DNA of 47,152 nt from Candidatus Fimenecus excrementigallinarum (GTDB taxonomy: Bacteria > Bacillota > Clostridia > Oscillospirales > Acutalibacteraceae), in assembly GCA_018714805.1 (NCBI GenBank), contig DVMW01000008.1, positions 1 through 47,152 of the forward strand. Direction: 5' to 3'. A program made the position numbers and the translations under genes. Numbering within the stretch: position 1 is the first letter of the stretch; each line of letters opens with the position of its first letter. The notes under the pieces were generated by a model, which made no database searches, was not told the DNA's origin, and saw only the letters and a program-made list of their open reading frames with translations. Positions 16,410-24,496 of this stretch are shown in pieces.

Positions 16410-16640
16410 ATGTCCTTCGGGCAAAATCTGAAAGCGCTGCGGTGCGCAAAGCTGCCGCCGCTGACGCAGTCCGACCTTGCGAACGCCATCGGCGTTACGC
16501 AGCGGAAAATTTCCTTTTTGGAAACCGGCGCTTCGGAGCCCTCGCTGCGGGACATCGTGGCCATTTGCCGGTATTTCCGCGTTTCCGCCGACTATCTTTT
16601 GGGGCTGCCCCGCGACATGGAGTTTCCGAACGAGCTATGA
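16410..16640 (+). CDS. Small XRE-family HTH regulator
   Basis: 76 residues, a single cro/C1-type helix-turn-helix: LTQSDLANAIGVTQRKISFLETGASEPSLRDIVAICRYFRVSADYLLGLP spans all five helices. Such stand-alone XRE domains bind DNA as dimers. ATG 16410 follows AAAGGGGG. Its stop overlaps the start of nth by ATGA, so the two are translationally coupled. It may autoregulate the operon, but no operator stands out near its promoter. Confidence 0.85.
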   Translation: MSFGQNLKALRCAKLPPLTQSDLANAIGVTQRKISFLETGASEPSLRDIVAICRYFRVSADYLLGLPRDMEFPNEL

Positions 16641-17263
16641 CAAAAAAAGAACGTGCGCTGCGCGCTGTTGCGGCTTTAAAACAACTCTATCCCGACGCGC
16701 TTTGCTCGCTGGACGCGCAAAACCCGCTGGAGCTTCTTATCGCCACCCGTCTGTCGGCGCAGTGCACCGACGCGCGGGTGAATTTGGTTACGCCGGTCCT
16801 GTTCGCCAAATACAGGACGCTGGACGATTACTGTAACGCAAGCCTTGCGGACGTGGAGGCCATCATTCATTCCTGCGGCTTTTACCACGCCAAGGCGCGC
16901 GACATCATCGGGATGGCGCAAAAAATCAAAAGCGATTTCGGCGGCCGCGTACCCGATACCATTGAGGCGCTGACAACCCTGCCGGGCGTCGGACGCAAAA
17001 CGGCGAACCTGATTGTCGGCGACGTCTACCACAAGCCCGCGGTCGTCACGGACACGCACCTTATCCGCCTGGCGAACCGGATTGGCCTTGTGGAGACGAA
17101 AGACCCCCTGAAGGTCGAGCGCGAGCTGCGGAAGCTTTTGCCGGCCGACGAGAGCAACAACTTCTGCCACCGCTGCGTGCTGCACGGCCGCGCGGTCTGC
17201 ACAGCGCGCAAGGCGTATTGCGAGCGCTGCACGCTCGCCGACTTTTGCAAAAAGAAAATTTAG
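16637..17263 (+). CDS. nth: Endonuclease III
   Basis: Bifunctional DNA glycosylase / AP lyase for oxidised pyrimidines. 208 residues, the normal length. The helix-hairpin-helix is LPGVGRKTAN with catalytic K121; the catalytic aspartate is D139 in VTDTHLIRLANRIG; these match K120 and D138 of the E. coli enzyme. The C-terminal [4Fe-4S] loop is complete: C-x6-C-x2-C-x5-C in CTARKAYCERCTLADFC. The start is coupled to the upstream HTH gene, and 11 bp separate it from the dnaD-like gene. Confidence 0.96.
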   Translation: MTKKERALRAVAALKQLYPDALCSLDAQNPLELLIATRLSAQCTDARVNLVTPVLFAKYRTLDDYCNASLADVEAIIHSCGFYHAKARDIIGMAQKIKSDFGGRVPDTIEALTTLPGVGRKTANLIVGDVYHKPAVVTDTHLIRLANRIGLVETKDPLKVERELRKLLPADESNNFCHRCVLHGRAVCTARKAYCERCTLADFCKKKI

Positions 17264-17274
17264 GATGACGACCT

Positions 17275-18297
17275 ATGTATCGATTTGACCCGAGCTGCTA
17301 CGGCGCGATGTTCGCGCTGCCCGCAAAAGCCGCCGAGATTTGCCTAAACGAGGCGGACGAAACCGAAATCAAGGTGCTTCTGCACGTGTTTTGCCATCCC
17401 GAAAACGGAATTTCCGTGGACGGGCTTTCTTCTGCTTTGCAGCTTTCGGCGGACGGGGTGCTGACGGCGCTGGACTTCTGGGTCGCGCACGGCGTCCTGC
17501 AATTCACCGACGAACGCGGCAACACGCGCTTTGTCCGCAGCGCAGCACAGAAGGCCTCCCCCGCCGCGGACAATGCGAATACGGCGCCCGCCGCACGCCC
17601 GGCGGCACAAAGCTTTGCGGCGGCGTCCATTCCGAAGCCGACGATGGAGCAAATCGGCGCGCGGCTTTCCGAGGATGAGACCGTGCGCAGCCTGTTTTTG
17701 GAGGCGCAGCGCGTTCTGGGGCGGACCTTCGGTTTGGACGTGCAGACGACGCTTCTGGCGCTGTATGACACCTACGGCCTCTCGAAGGAGGTCATTTTGA
17801 CGCTTTTGCAGCACCTGACCGAAAAGGGCCGCGGTTCGACCGCTAACATCTTAAAGCTGGGCCGCACCTGGGCGGAGCGCGAAATTGAAACGCTCGACGA
17901 GGCGAACGCCTACATCCAAAACGACGCGGCGGCGACGGCGCTTTACCGGTCGCTGGCGTCGGCGGCGGGGCTTGCGAACCCCCGCCCCACCCCGAAGCAG
18001 ACCGAGCACCTGCTCGCGTGGCTCGAAATGGGTTTTTCCGCCGAAATGGTGATTAAGGCGTATGAGGAAATGGCGGACCGCACGGGCAAGGTTTCGTTTG
18101 CCTATATGGACAAAATTTTGCGCGGCTGGCACGCGCAGGGCCTCAAGACGCCCGACGCGGTCGACAAAAGCTATCAGGCGGCCAAGACGCCCCGGCAGCC
18201 CGCCGCGCAGCGCAAAACCTCCTATGATTTGGACGAGGCGCTCAAAAAAGCGACGGTATCGGCGAAAAAGCTTGCGAACGACGGGAAAGCGGGGTAA
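17275..18297 (+). CDS. DnaD domain protein (replication restart / primosome)
   Basis: 340 residues. The N-terminal winged-helix region (about 1-85, including EIKVLLHVFCHPENGISVDGLS) is followed by an Ala/Pro-rich linker (about 95-125). Two consecutive DnaD/DnaB-like helical domains follow: one around LGRTFGLDVQTTLLALYDTYGLSKEVILTLLQ and one around LLAWLEMGFSAEMVIKAYEEMADRTGKVSFAYMDKILRGW, ending in the YxxxI-type motif that contacts single-stranded DNA. The C-terminus is basic. It should act with the adjacent DnaI-like ATPase in loading the replicative helicase. ATG 17275 lies six bases before the adjacent gene in the usual tight operon spacing. Confidence 0.9.
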   Translation: MYRFDPSCYGAMFALPAKAAEICLNEADETEIKVLLHVFCHPENGISVDGLSSALQLSADGVLTALDFWVAHGVLQFTDERGNTRFVRSAAQKASPAADNANTAPAARPAAQSFAAASIPKPTMEQIGARLSEDETVRSLFLEAQRVLGRTFGLDVQTTLLALYDTYGLSKEVILTLLQHLTEKGRGSTANILKLGRTWAEREIETLDEANAYIQNDAAATALYRSLASAAGLANPRPTPKQTEHLLAWLEMGFSAEMVIKAYEEMADRTGKVSFAYMDKILRGWHAQGLKTPDAVDKSYQAAKTPRQPAAQRKTSYDLDEALKKATVSAKKLANDGKAG

Positions 18298-18302
18298 AAC
18301 AG

Positions 18303-19274
18303 ATGGGATATTCCAAATCGGTGCTCGCGCGCGCGTCGCACATTTTGCAGGAACGAAGAGCGGCCGCGGAGCAGCAGGCGCAGCGGCAGCGCGAAGCGGT
18401 TTTAAAGCGGTGTCCCGAGCTGTCAACGATTGAACGGGAGATGGCGGCGACCGGCCTTTCTGCCGTGCGCGCCGTCGGCGACCCGCAGCACGCGCGCAAG
18501 ACCGTGCAGACGCTTGCCAAGCGCAACCTGGAGCTGCAGGAGGAGCGCCGGCAGCTGCTTTTGCGGCACGGGTTTTCCGAGGACTGCCTGCAGCCCGCCT
18601 ACACCTGCAAAAAATGCTCGGACACGGGCTTTCAAAACGGAGCGGTCTGCGAATGCCGGGCGAGGCTGTTGCGCGAGCTCGCCTTTCAGGAGCTCGCCGC
18701 GCAAAGCCCCTTAAAGCTTTCGGATTTTCAAAGCTTCCGGCTGGACCTCTATGCCGACGAGCCGGACGAAACGGGACTTGTCCCGCGCGAGGAAATGGCG
18801 GCCATTCTTTCCATTTGCAAAACCTATGCCGCCGAATTTTCCGAGCACGCGGACAGCCTGTTTTTGTACGGCAAAACGGGCCTTGGCAAAACGCATCTGT
18901 CGCTCGCCATTGCCGCCGCCGCGATTGACAAGGGGTTCGGCGTGGTATACGGCTCGGCGCCGACGCTTTTGGGGAAGCTGGAAAAAGAGCGGTTCGGCCG
19001 CGCGCCGGATGAAAATACCGAAGGTCTGCTTGCGGACTGCGATTTGCTGATTTTGGACGACCTCGGCGCGGAATACACGACCGGGTACACGAAGGCGGCG
19101 CTGTATGAGCTGCTGAACACCCGTCTGCTGCGCGGGAAGCCGACCATTTTAAATTCCAACCTCACCTTCCCGGAGTTGGAGGCAAGGTATTCGGACCGCG
19201 TGACCTCGCGCATTTTGGGCAACTACACCGTCCTGCATTTTGCGGGCGGCGATATGCGCATCCGACTGCGCTGA
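18303..19274 (+). CDS. DnaI/DnaC-type helicase loader ATPase
   Basis: 323 residues. The N-terminal coiled coil (about 10-90) is followed by a zinc-binding cluster C102-x2-C105...C116-x-C118 as in Bacillus DnaI. The AAA+ domain has Walker A G190-K-T-G-L-G-K-T-H and Walker B LLILDDLG (about 248-255), sensor region TILNSNLTFPEL, and arginine-finger region DRVTSRILG. It loads DnaB-type helicase onto DNA. ATG 18303 begins five bases after the dnaD-like stop. It is the last gene of the operon, with a terminator seven bases after the stop codon. Confidence 0.93.
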   Translation: MGYSKSVLARASHILQERRAAAEQQAQRQREAVLKRCPELSTIEREMAATGLSAVRAVGDPQHARKTVQTLAKRNLELQEERRQLLLRHGFSEDCLQPAYTCKKCSDTGFQNGAVCECRARLLRELAFQELAAQSPLKLSDFQSFRLDLYADEPDETGLVPREEMAAILSICKTYAAEFSEHADSLFLYGKTGLGKTHLSLAIAAAAIDKGFGVVYGSAPTLLGKLEKERFGRAPDENTEGLLADCDLLILDDLGAEYTTGYTKAALYELLNTRLLRGKPTILNSNLTFPELEARYSDRVTSRILGNYTVLHFAGGDMRIRLR

Positions 19275-19280
19275 CAAAAA

Positions 19281-19310
19281 CCCTTCCGTTTTTGCGGAAG
19301 GGCTGTTTTG
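19281..19310 (+). terminator. Terminator of the HTH-nth-dnaD-dnaI operon
   Basis: The stem CCCTTCCG/CGGAAGGG with loop TTTTTG is followed by CTGTTTTG. Confidence 0.85.
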
Positions 19311-19320
19311 CATCTTACCC

Positions 19321-19349
19321 TTGTATTTTCGCCCGCGGCGGTATATAAT
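19321..19349 (+). promoter_or_regulatory. Promoter of the Gfo/Idh/MocA gene
   Basis: TTGTAT at 19321-19326, a 17-bp spacer and a perfect TATAAT at 19344-19349. Confidence 0.8.
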
Positions 19350-19370
19350 GATGAAAATTTGAAAAACGAG

Positions 19371-20681
19371 ATGAGTGCTATGGCAAAAGGACCCATTACA
19401 GCTGTGATTGTCGGCGCAGGACACCGCGCCATCATCTACGCGAAGCTCGCGCTGCAAAAGCCCGAGCTGCTGAAAATCGTGGGTGTTGCGGACCCCGACC
19501 CCATCCGCCGCAGAAAGACGCGGGAGCTGTTCGGCTTTCCGGAGGAAAACTGCTTTGCGGATGCGCAGAGCCTGGCCGCCGTCCCGAAGCTTGCGGACGC
19601 GGTTATCAACGGCACCATGGACCAGCAGCACGTGGAAACGGCCATACCCCTTTTGGAAAAGGGCTACGATATGCTGCTCGAAAAGCCCTTTGCCACGAAC
19701 GAGGCGGAAATGCGCAGGCTTGTGGACTGCGTGCGCAAAAACGGCAACAAGGTCATGATTTGCCACGTGCTGCGCTACACGCCGTTCTATTTGTCCATTA
19801 AGGAACGCGTTGCAAAGGGCGAGATTGGCGACATCATCAACATCCAGATGAACGAACACGTCAGCTACCACCACCTGTCGACCTCCTATGTCCGCGGGAA
19901 ATGGGCAAACTCCGACGAGTGCCACACCTCGATGCTTTTGGCGAAGTGCTGCCACGACATCGATTTGATGATGTGGATGATGGCCGAAACGAAGCCCGTT
20001 GCGGTCTGCTCGTTCGGCAGCAAATTCCAGTTCAAGCCCGAAAACGCGCCGAAGCAGGCCGGCACGCGCTGCCTTGTGGACTGCCCGCTTGTGGAGACCT
20101 GCCGGTATTCCGCAAAACGGCTGTATCTTGACCAGCCCGAACGCTGGGCGTTTTACATCTGGGATAAGCTCGAGGGGATTGACAACCCGACCGAGGAGGA
20201 CCGCGTCAACCTGTTAAAGGGGGACAGCAACTACGGCCGCTGCATTTATAAATGCAACAACAATGTGGTCGACCACCAGTCGGTGCTGGTGAATTTTGCA
20301 AGCGGCGCTACCGGCACGCACAATATGGTTGGCGGCGCTTCCAAGTCGGAGCGGCGCATCCACCTTATCGGCACGCTCGGCGAAATTTACGGGGATTTTG
20401 AGGAATCGAAGTTTTACGTTTCCAAAATCCACCCGACCAAGACCGACGAAAAAATCGTGGAGGAGGTCGACCTGCACGTCTTTGGCGACATGGTCGGCGC
20501 GTACGGCGGGCACGGCGGCGGCGACGAGCGGCTGGCGGAGGATTTTGTCAACTTCCTGCAGGGCGGCGAAACGAGCCTCGCGTGCACCTCCATTTTCGAT
20601 TCCGTCGCGGGGCACCTGTGCGTCTATCTCGCCGACCGGTCCCGCGAAGAAAACGGCGCGCCGCAGAAGGTCGTGCTGTAA
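19371..20681 (+). CDS. Gfo/Idh/MocA family oxidoreductase
   Basis: 436 residues. The N-terminal Rossmann domain binds NAD(P) through VIVGAGHRA, and the conserved LEKPFATN supplies the catalytic-pocket lysine. HDIDLMMWMM matches the usual HxxD region of the C-terminal substrate domain. There is an unusual cysteine-rich insertion, RCLVDCPLVETCRYSAKRLY, plus RCIYKCNN further on, which could bind a metal. The family oxidises sugars, inositols and related polyols; the substrate is not deducible. Two in-frame starts, 19371 and 19380, are possible; neither has a good RBS. It is flanked by its own promoter and terminator. Confidence 0.88.
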   Translation: MSAMAKGPITAVIVGAGHRAIIYAKLALQKPELLKIVGVADPDPIRRRKTRELFGFPEENCFADAQSLAAVPKLADAVINGTMDQQHVETAIPLLEKGYDMLLEKPFATNEAEMRRLVDCVRKNGNKVMICHVLRYTPFYLSIKERVAKGEIGDIINIQMNEHVSYHHLSTSYVRGKWANSDECHTSMLLAKCCHDIDLMMWMMAETKPVAVCSFGSKFQFKPENAPKQAGTRCLVDCPLVETCRYSAKRLYLDQPERWAFYIWDKLEGIDNPTEEDRVNLLKGDSNYGRCIYKCNNNVVDHQSVLVNFASGATGTHNMVGGASKSERRIHLIGTLGEIYGDFEESKFYVSKIHPTKTDEKIVEEVDLHVFGDMVGAYGGHGGGDERLAEDFVNFLQGGETSLACTSIFDSVAGHLCVYLADRSREENGAPQKVVL

Positions 20682-20710
20682 AATCCAACATAATTCATTG
20701 AAACAGAAAG

Positions 20711-20749
20711 CCGCACGGCGGGAAAGTTCCCCTTGCCGTGCGGTTTTTT
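20711..20749 (+). terminator. Terminator of the Gfo/Idh/MocA gene
   Basis: Stem CCGCACGGC/GCCGTGCGG followed by six T. Confidence 0.9.
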
Positions 20750-20770
20750 CCGTTTGCAACGATATATTGC

Positions 20771-20799
20771 GTGACATTTTGGCAGATTGGTGCTTTAAT
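20771..20799 (+). promoter_or_regulatory. Promoter of the HTH-membrane protein gene
   Basis: GTGACA at 20771-20776, a 17-bp spacer and TTTAAT at 20794-20799 with an extended TGC. Confidence 0.6.
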
Positions 20800-20822
20800 A
20801 AAGACGTAAAGGAGGTATTCGT

Positions 20823-22331
20823 ATGGCAAAAGTCGCAAAAAGCCTGCGCCGCCTGCGCACCGAGCGCGGCTGGACGCAGGAGCAGCTTGCCGAGCAGCTG
20901 CACGTCACACGGCAGGCGGTTTCCAACTGGGAAACCGGGAAAACGCAGCCGGACATAGACACCCTGACGGCGGTCGCGGCGCTGTTTGAGACGGACCTGG
21001 AAACGCTCATCTACGGCAGCCGCAAAAACGTCGGCACCGACGAGCCCGTGCAGGACAACCGCATCCGCATTGTGCTCGCCGTACTCGGCTCGCTGTTCGT
21101 GGGCGTAGGTCTTGTGCTCATCTTTGTCAACTTCTGGCGTGATTTCCCGACGGCGCTGCAGGCGGTCTTTGCCGTACTGCCCATCCTTATCGGCCAGGCG
21201 GCGGCTGCCTTCGTATACCTGAAAAAGCGGGACAGCGTGCTGTTTCGCGAGGGCGCGGCGGTGCTCTGGTTCGTGGGCGTAATTGCAACCGTTGCGCTCG
21301 TCAACAGCGTGTTTGAGATTCATTGCGGGTTCCAGACCTGCCTGCTGTTTGACATTGTGCTGTGCCTGCCGGTGCTGTGGCTGTTCGCTTCCGCCGCCAT
21401 GCTGCCCGTCTATCTCGGGATGACGCTCTGCTGGTTCGTCGCGGGCGGTCAGACGCTTCTGCCCGGCGTGCTGCTGCTTTTCGGCATCCTGCTTGTGCTG
21501 CTGTTTTACAAGGACCGCACGGACGCGCGCTATCGGTTTGTCGTCTGGATGGCGGCGCTCGCTGCGGCGGCGTTCTGGCTTCTGTCTTTGTTTACCCGGA
21601 CGGACTCGACTTCCAACATATTCCCCTTCCTGCTTCCGCCGTTTCTGGCGCTGCTGCTGTTGGACAGGGAGCAAAACTGGCGGCTGCCGTTTGCGCCGCT
21701 CGGCGTGCTCGGCTGTTCCGCTTTGGAGATTCTGTACTCCGTTTTCGGCTGGGAATCCCCGCTTATCGGGCATCTCGGCAGCTCCGGGGAAACCGGGCTT
21801 TCTCTGTTCGGCAGCGAGCAGCCCTCCGCGCGGGAGACCTGGGTCCCGGAATTTCCAAGCGCCTCCACGCAAGAGGGAGAAACGCTGTACATCTTACTTG
21901 CCGTATCCCTTGTCCTAATCGCCGCGTGCGCGGTCTTGCGGCGCAGCACCTTTGAAGAGAATATGCCGAAGGTGCTCGCGGCCGCGTGCGCGGGCGGGAC
22001 GTTCCTGTTCGCGCTGGTGGGCACAGGGCTTGACGCGACCGGCTGGCTTCTGGGCTGCGTGCTCGGCGCCATAGGCTTTGGCGCGGCGCTGCTGTGGTCG
22101 GGCATCCAAAATATGCGCCTGACCTATGTCAACCTCGGCCTGCTTGTGCTCTTTGCGCAATGCATCCAGCTGCTTTTGCAGCTGCACATCCACATCCTGT
22201 TCCTCGGCATTGTGCTCGTCGCGTTCGGCGCGCTGCTTATCGGCATCAACGTCAAGCTCACACGCGACAGGCAGGAACAGGAGGCCGCCGAAGCCGCCGA
22301 GGCGGCAAGCGAAACGGAGGCAGACGCATGA
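20823..22331 (+). CDS. XRE HTH domain fused to a DUF2157-like polytopic membrane protein
   Basis: 502 residues. Residues 1 to about 65 are a cro/C1-type HTH (TQEQLAEQLHVTRQAVSNWETGKTQPDIDTLTAVAALF). From about residue 85 there are roughly 12-14 hydrophobic segments with short loops and one larger extracytoplasmic loop (about 320-365), ending in an Ala/Glu-rich tail. The overall membrane architecture, and the GDYXXLXY-like gene immediately behind it, resemble DUF2157/DUF4401 loci of other bacteria, where no HTH is normally fused. Function is unknown; a membrane-tethered regulator is possible. ATG 20823 follows AAAGGAGG. The stop overlaps the next start by ATGA. Confidence 0.75.
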   Translation: MAKVAKSLRRLRTERGWTQEQLAEQLHVTRQAVSNWETGKTQPDIDTLTAVAALFETDLETLIYGSRKNVGTDEPVQDNRIRIVLAVLGSLFVGVGLVLIFVNFWRDFPTALQAVFAVLPILIGQAAAAFVYLKKRDSVLFREGAAVLWFVGVIATVALVNSVFEIHCGFQTCLLFDIVLCLPVLWLFASAAMLPVYLGMTLCWFVAGGQTLLPGVLLLFGILLVLLFYKDRTDARYRFVVWMAALAAAAFWLLSLFTRTDSTSNIFPFLLPPFLALLLLDREQNWRLPFAPLGVLGCSALEILYSVFGWESPLIGHLGSSGETGLSLFGSEQPSARETWVPEFPSASTQEGETLYILLAVSLVLIAACAVLRRSTFEENMPKVLAAACAGGTFLFALVGTGLDATGWLLGCVLGAIGFGAALLWSGIQNMRLTYVNLGLLVLFAQCIQLLLQLHIHILFLGIVLVAFGALLIGINVKLTRDRQEQEAAEAAEAASETEADA

Positions 22332-22942
22332 AAAAGAAGCTTTCCATTGCCGCCCTGTTTTGCGTGATTGCGCTGCAGCTTGCGGCCGTCACGGGGTTTA
22401 TTGCGTACTTCCTGCAATTGGACCGGGTTATCCTGGAAAAGGGCGTCGAGCTGCGCTTTCGCGTCACGCTCATCTCGGTCGATGAAGACGGCGTAATCAC
22501 CTTCCGGCCGGAGGATTACTGGTATTACGACGGACAGGTGGAGCAGCCGGTCTACATCGGCAACGACGGGTTCGCCTACTCCAGCTATTCCAAGGCGCAC
22601 GACATTATCGCCTCGGGCGACCCGGACTACTACATCCGCGTCGATTTGCCGAACGCCTTCCCGCAGAGCGCGACCTACGATTCCGGCAACGCCGCGCTTT
22701 ATGAAGGGCAGTCGGGACGCTACGGGCACGCGAAATATTTGGAGGAATATTACCGGGGCAGCCCCTATGACCGGGACGAAAACGCCCCCGAAACCAGGCA
22801 GCCCGAAGCGTATGTAACCGTAGCCCTGTACCGCGGGCACGCCGAGGTCACGGGGCTTTACATCGCGGGCGCGGATGCGCGCACCCTAAGCGCCCTGCCC
22901 GAGCCCGTTCCCGCAGAGGACCCGACCGACGCGGCAAGCTGA
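22328..22942 (+). CDS. GDYXXLXY-like membrane-anchored protein
   Basis: 204 residues. One N-terminal membrane helix (LSIAALFCVIALQLAAVTGFIAYF) is followed by an extracytoplasmic domain beginning LEKGVELRFRVTLISVDEDG. That is the position and pattern where GDYXXLXY proteins have their vxLxvxPvDPRdxxRGDY segment; the eponymous motif itself is degenerate here (RPEDYWYYD). The C-terminal AYVTVALYRGHAEVTGLYIAG matches the end of that family. Function is unknown. It is translationally coupled to the HTH-membrane protein gene and is followed by a strong terminator. Family assignment is by pattern only. Confidence 0.6.
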   Translation: MKKKLSIAALFCVIALQLAAVTGFIAYFLQLDRVILEKGVELRFRVTLISVDEDGVITFRPEDYWYYDGQVEQPVYIGNDGFAYSSYSKAHDIIASGDPDYYIRVDLPNAFPQSATYDSGNAALYEGQSGRYGHAKYLEEYYRGSPYDRDENAPETRQPEAYVTVALYRGHAEVTGLYIAGADARTLSALPEPVPAEDPTDAAS

Positions 22943-22966
22943 TTGCATCTCCCCTTTCTATACGAG

Positions 22967-23006
22967 AACCGCCGCAGTACCCGTGTACTGCGGCGGTTCG
23001 CTTTTT
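22967..23006 (+). terminator. Terminator of the HTH-membrane protein operon
   Basis: Perfect 14-bp stem AACCGCCGCAGTAC/GTACTGCGGCGGTT with loop CCGT, then CGCTTTTT. It may also end the minus-strand oadB unit. Confidence 0.9.
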
Positions 23007-23018
23007 GGGACAGCGGCG

Positions 23019-23186
23019 TTATTGGCCCGCTTCGTCCTTTTTCTTTTTGTCCTTTTTCGGCCGGCCGGTCGACTTGTTGAGGATGTAGATGGAGAGAATG
23101 ATAATCCCCGTCACGACGAAAATACCGACGAGACCCTTTGCCATAATCGGCAGCGTTTGCAGGAACAGCTCTACGTTGATACCCAT
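23019..23186 (-). CDS. OadG-like small membrane protein (55 aa)
   Basis: 55 residues: a short acidic N-terminus (MGINVELF), one membrane helix (LVGIFVVTGIIILSIYIL), then a polybasic tail (RPKKDKKKKDEAGQ). This is the layout of gamma subunits (OadG) of sodium-pumping decarboxylases. The start lies three bases after the oadB stop, with RBS GAGG inside the end of oadB, so it is tightly coupled to the beta subunit. Its small size makes it easy to miss in annotation. Confidence 0.75.
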   Translation of the reverse strand: MGINVELFLQTLPIMAKGLVGIFVVTGIIILSIYILNKSTGRPKKDKKKKDEAGQ

Positions 23187-23189
23187 AGT

Positions 23190-24335
23190 TTACCTCGCAA
23201 TCAGATTCAAAATCAGGCCGCCCGCAATGACCGAGGCTATCTGGCCGGAGACGTTGACGCCGATGGAGTGCATCAGCAGGAAGTTCTGCTTATCCTCGGC
23301 AAGCCCCATTTTGTGGACGACGCGCGCGGACATCGGGAACGCCGAAATGCCGGAGGCGCCAATCATCGGGTTAATCTTTTTCTTTAAGAACAGGTTCAGG
23401 AATTTCGCGAACAGCACGCCGCCGGCGGTGTCAAAGATGAACGCCACAAGGCCGAGCGCAAGGATAAGCAGCGTCTGGGGATTGAGGAAATCCTCGGCCT
23501 GCATACGCGCCGCGATAGTGATGCCGAGCAAAAGCGTAATAAGGTTTGCCAGGACATTCTGCGCCGTTTCCGACAGGGAGTTGAGCACGCCGCATTCGCG
23601 AATCAGGTTGCCGAACATCAAGAAGCCGATGAGCGCGACCGCACGGGGCGCGAAAATACCGGTGATAATCGTGACGATGATGGGGAACAGGATGCGCGTC
23701 ATCTTGGAAACTTCCTTCTGCTCGTAGGGCATCCGGATGAGGCGTTCCTTTCTGGTGGTCAGAAGCTTGATAACCGGCGGCTGGACGATAGGCACCAGCG
23801 CCATATACGAATAGGCCGCGACGATGATAGCGCCGAGGTAGTTCGATTCAAAATAGTTGGCGACGAAAATGGAGGTCGGGCCGTCCGCCGCGCCGATAAT
23901 GGCGATGGAAGCCGCGTCCTTGAGGTCAAAGCCGAACAGCGCCGCCATGCTCAGGGTAAAGAAGATACCGAACTGCGCCGCCGCGCCGAACAGCATGAGC
24001 TTGGGATTCGTAAGCAGCGGTCCGAAGTCAATCATCGCGCCGATGCCGATGAACAGAAGCAGCGGGAACAGCTCGTTGGCAATACCGGAATTGAACAGGA
24101 GGTCAATCACGCCCTCCTCGGTGCCGGTGTCGTAAATCTGGTCGACAACGCCCGACAGCGGCAGGTTGACCAGAATCGCGCCAAAGCCCATGGGCAAAAG
24201 CAGGGTCGGCTCCATGTCCTTTTTGACGGCGAGATAAATGAGAATCCCGCCAATCACCCACATAATGACCTGTTTGTAGTCGAGGTTGACGACGTTGCCA
24301 AACAGGGGCTCCAAAAATTGTGTGATTGCTTCCAT
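23190..24335 (-). CDS. oadB: Sodium ion-translocating decarboxylase, beta subunit
   Basis: 381 residues, a polytopic membrane protein of the OadB/MmdB/GcdB family, which couples decarboxylation of a biotin-bound carboxyl group to Na+ export. Family signatures include AIIGAADGPTSIFVA (Na+/carboxybiotin site), GAMIDFGPLLTNP, FPMSARVVHKMG and the C-terminal LMHSIGVNVSGQIASVIAGG. ATG 24335 is seven bases after GGGGAG; an upstream in-frame GTG is less likely. Only an OadG-like gene accompanies it. The carboxyltransferase (alpha) and biotin carrier are not in this window, so the substrate acid is unknown. Confidence 0.93.
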   Translation of the reverse strand: MEAITQFLEPLFGNVVNLDYKQVIMWVIGGILIYLAVKKDMEPTLLLPMGFGAILVNLPLSGVVDQIYDTGTEEGVIDLLFNSGIANELFPLLLFIGIGAMIDFGPLLTNPKLMLFGAAAQFGIFFTLSMAALFGFDLKDAASIAIIGAADGPTSIFVANYFESNYLGAIIVAAYSYMALVPIVQPPVIKLLTTRKERLIRMPYEQKEVSKMTRILFPIIVTIITGIFAPRAVALIGFLMFGNLIRECGVLNSLSETAQNVLANLITLLLGITIAARMQAEDFLNPQTLLILALGLVAFIFDTAGGVLFAKFLNLFLKKKINPMIGASGISAFPMSARVVHKMGLAEDKQNFLLMHSIGVNVSGQIASVIAGGLILNLIAR

Positions 24336-24366
24336 ACACACGCTCCCCTAACACAAATTTGCATTT

Positions 24367-24395
24367 ATTATACTAAATATTTCCGGGCGCTTCAA
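24367..24395 (-). promoter_or_regulatory. Promoter of the oadB unit
   Basis: Minus strand: TTGAAG at 24390-24395, a 17-bp spacer and TATAAT at 24367-24372. Confidence 0.75.
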
Positions 24396-24440
24396 TCCAT
24401 TTTTCCACAAAAGGCGGTAAAGCGTTTATTTTCCGCGAAA

Positions 24441-24481
24441 TCCACAAAAAGCGCGCAAAACCGGGCGTCGATTTCGCGCGC
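24441..24481 (-). terminator. Terminator of cysK
   Basis: Minus-strand hairpin with arms GCGCGCGAAA and TTTTGCGCGC, followed by TTTTTGTGG. Confidence 0.65.
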
Positions 24482-24496
24482 GTTGTCGAATTTAGG

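Noticed and set aside
20214-21872. A 552-residue minus-strand frame spanning the Gfo/Idh gene end and the HTH-membrane gene
   Set aside because: It crosses a terminator, a promoter and two real genes and has no motifs.
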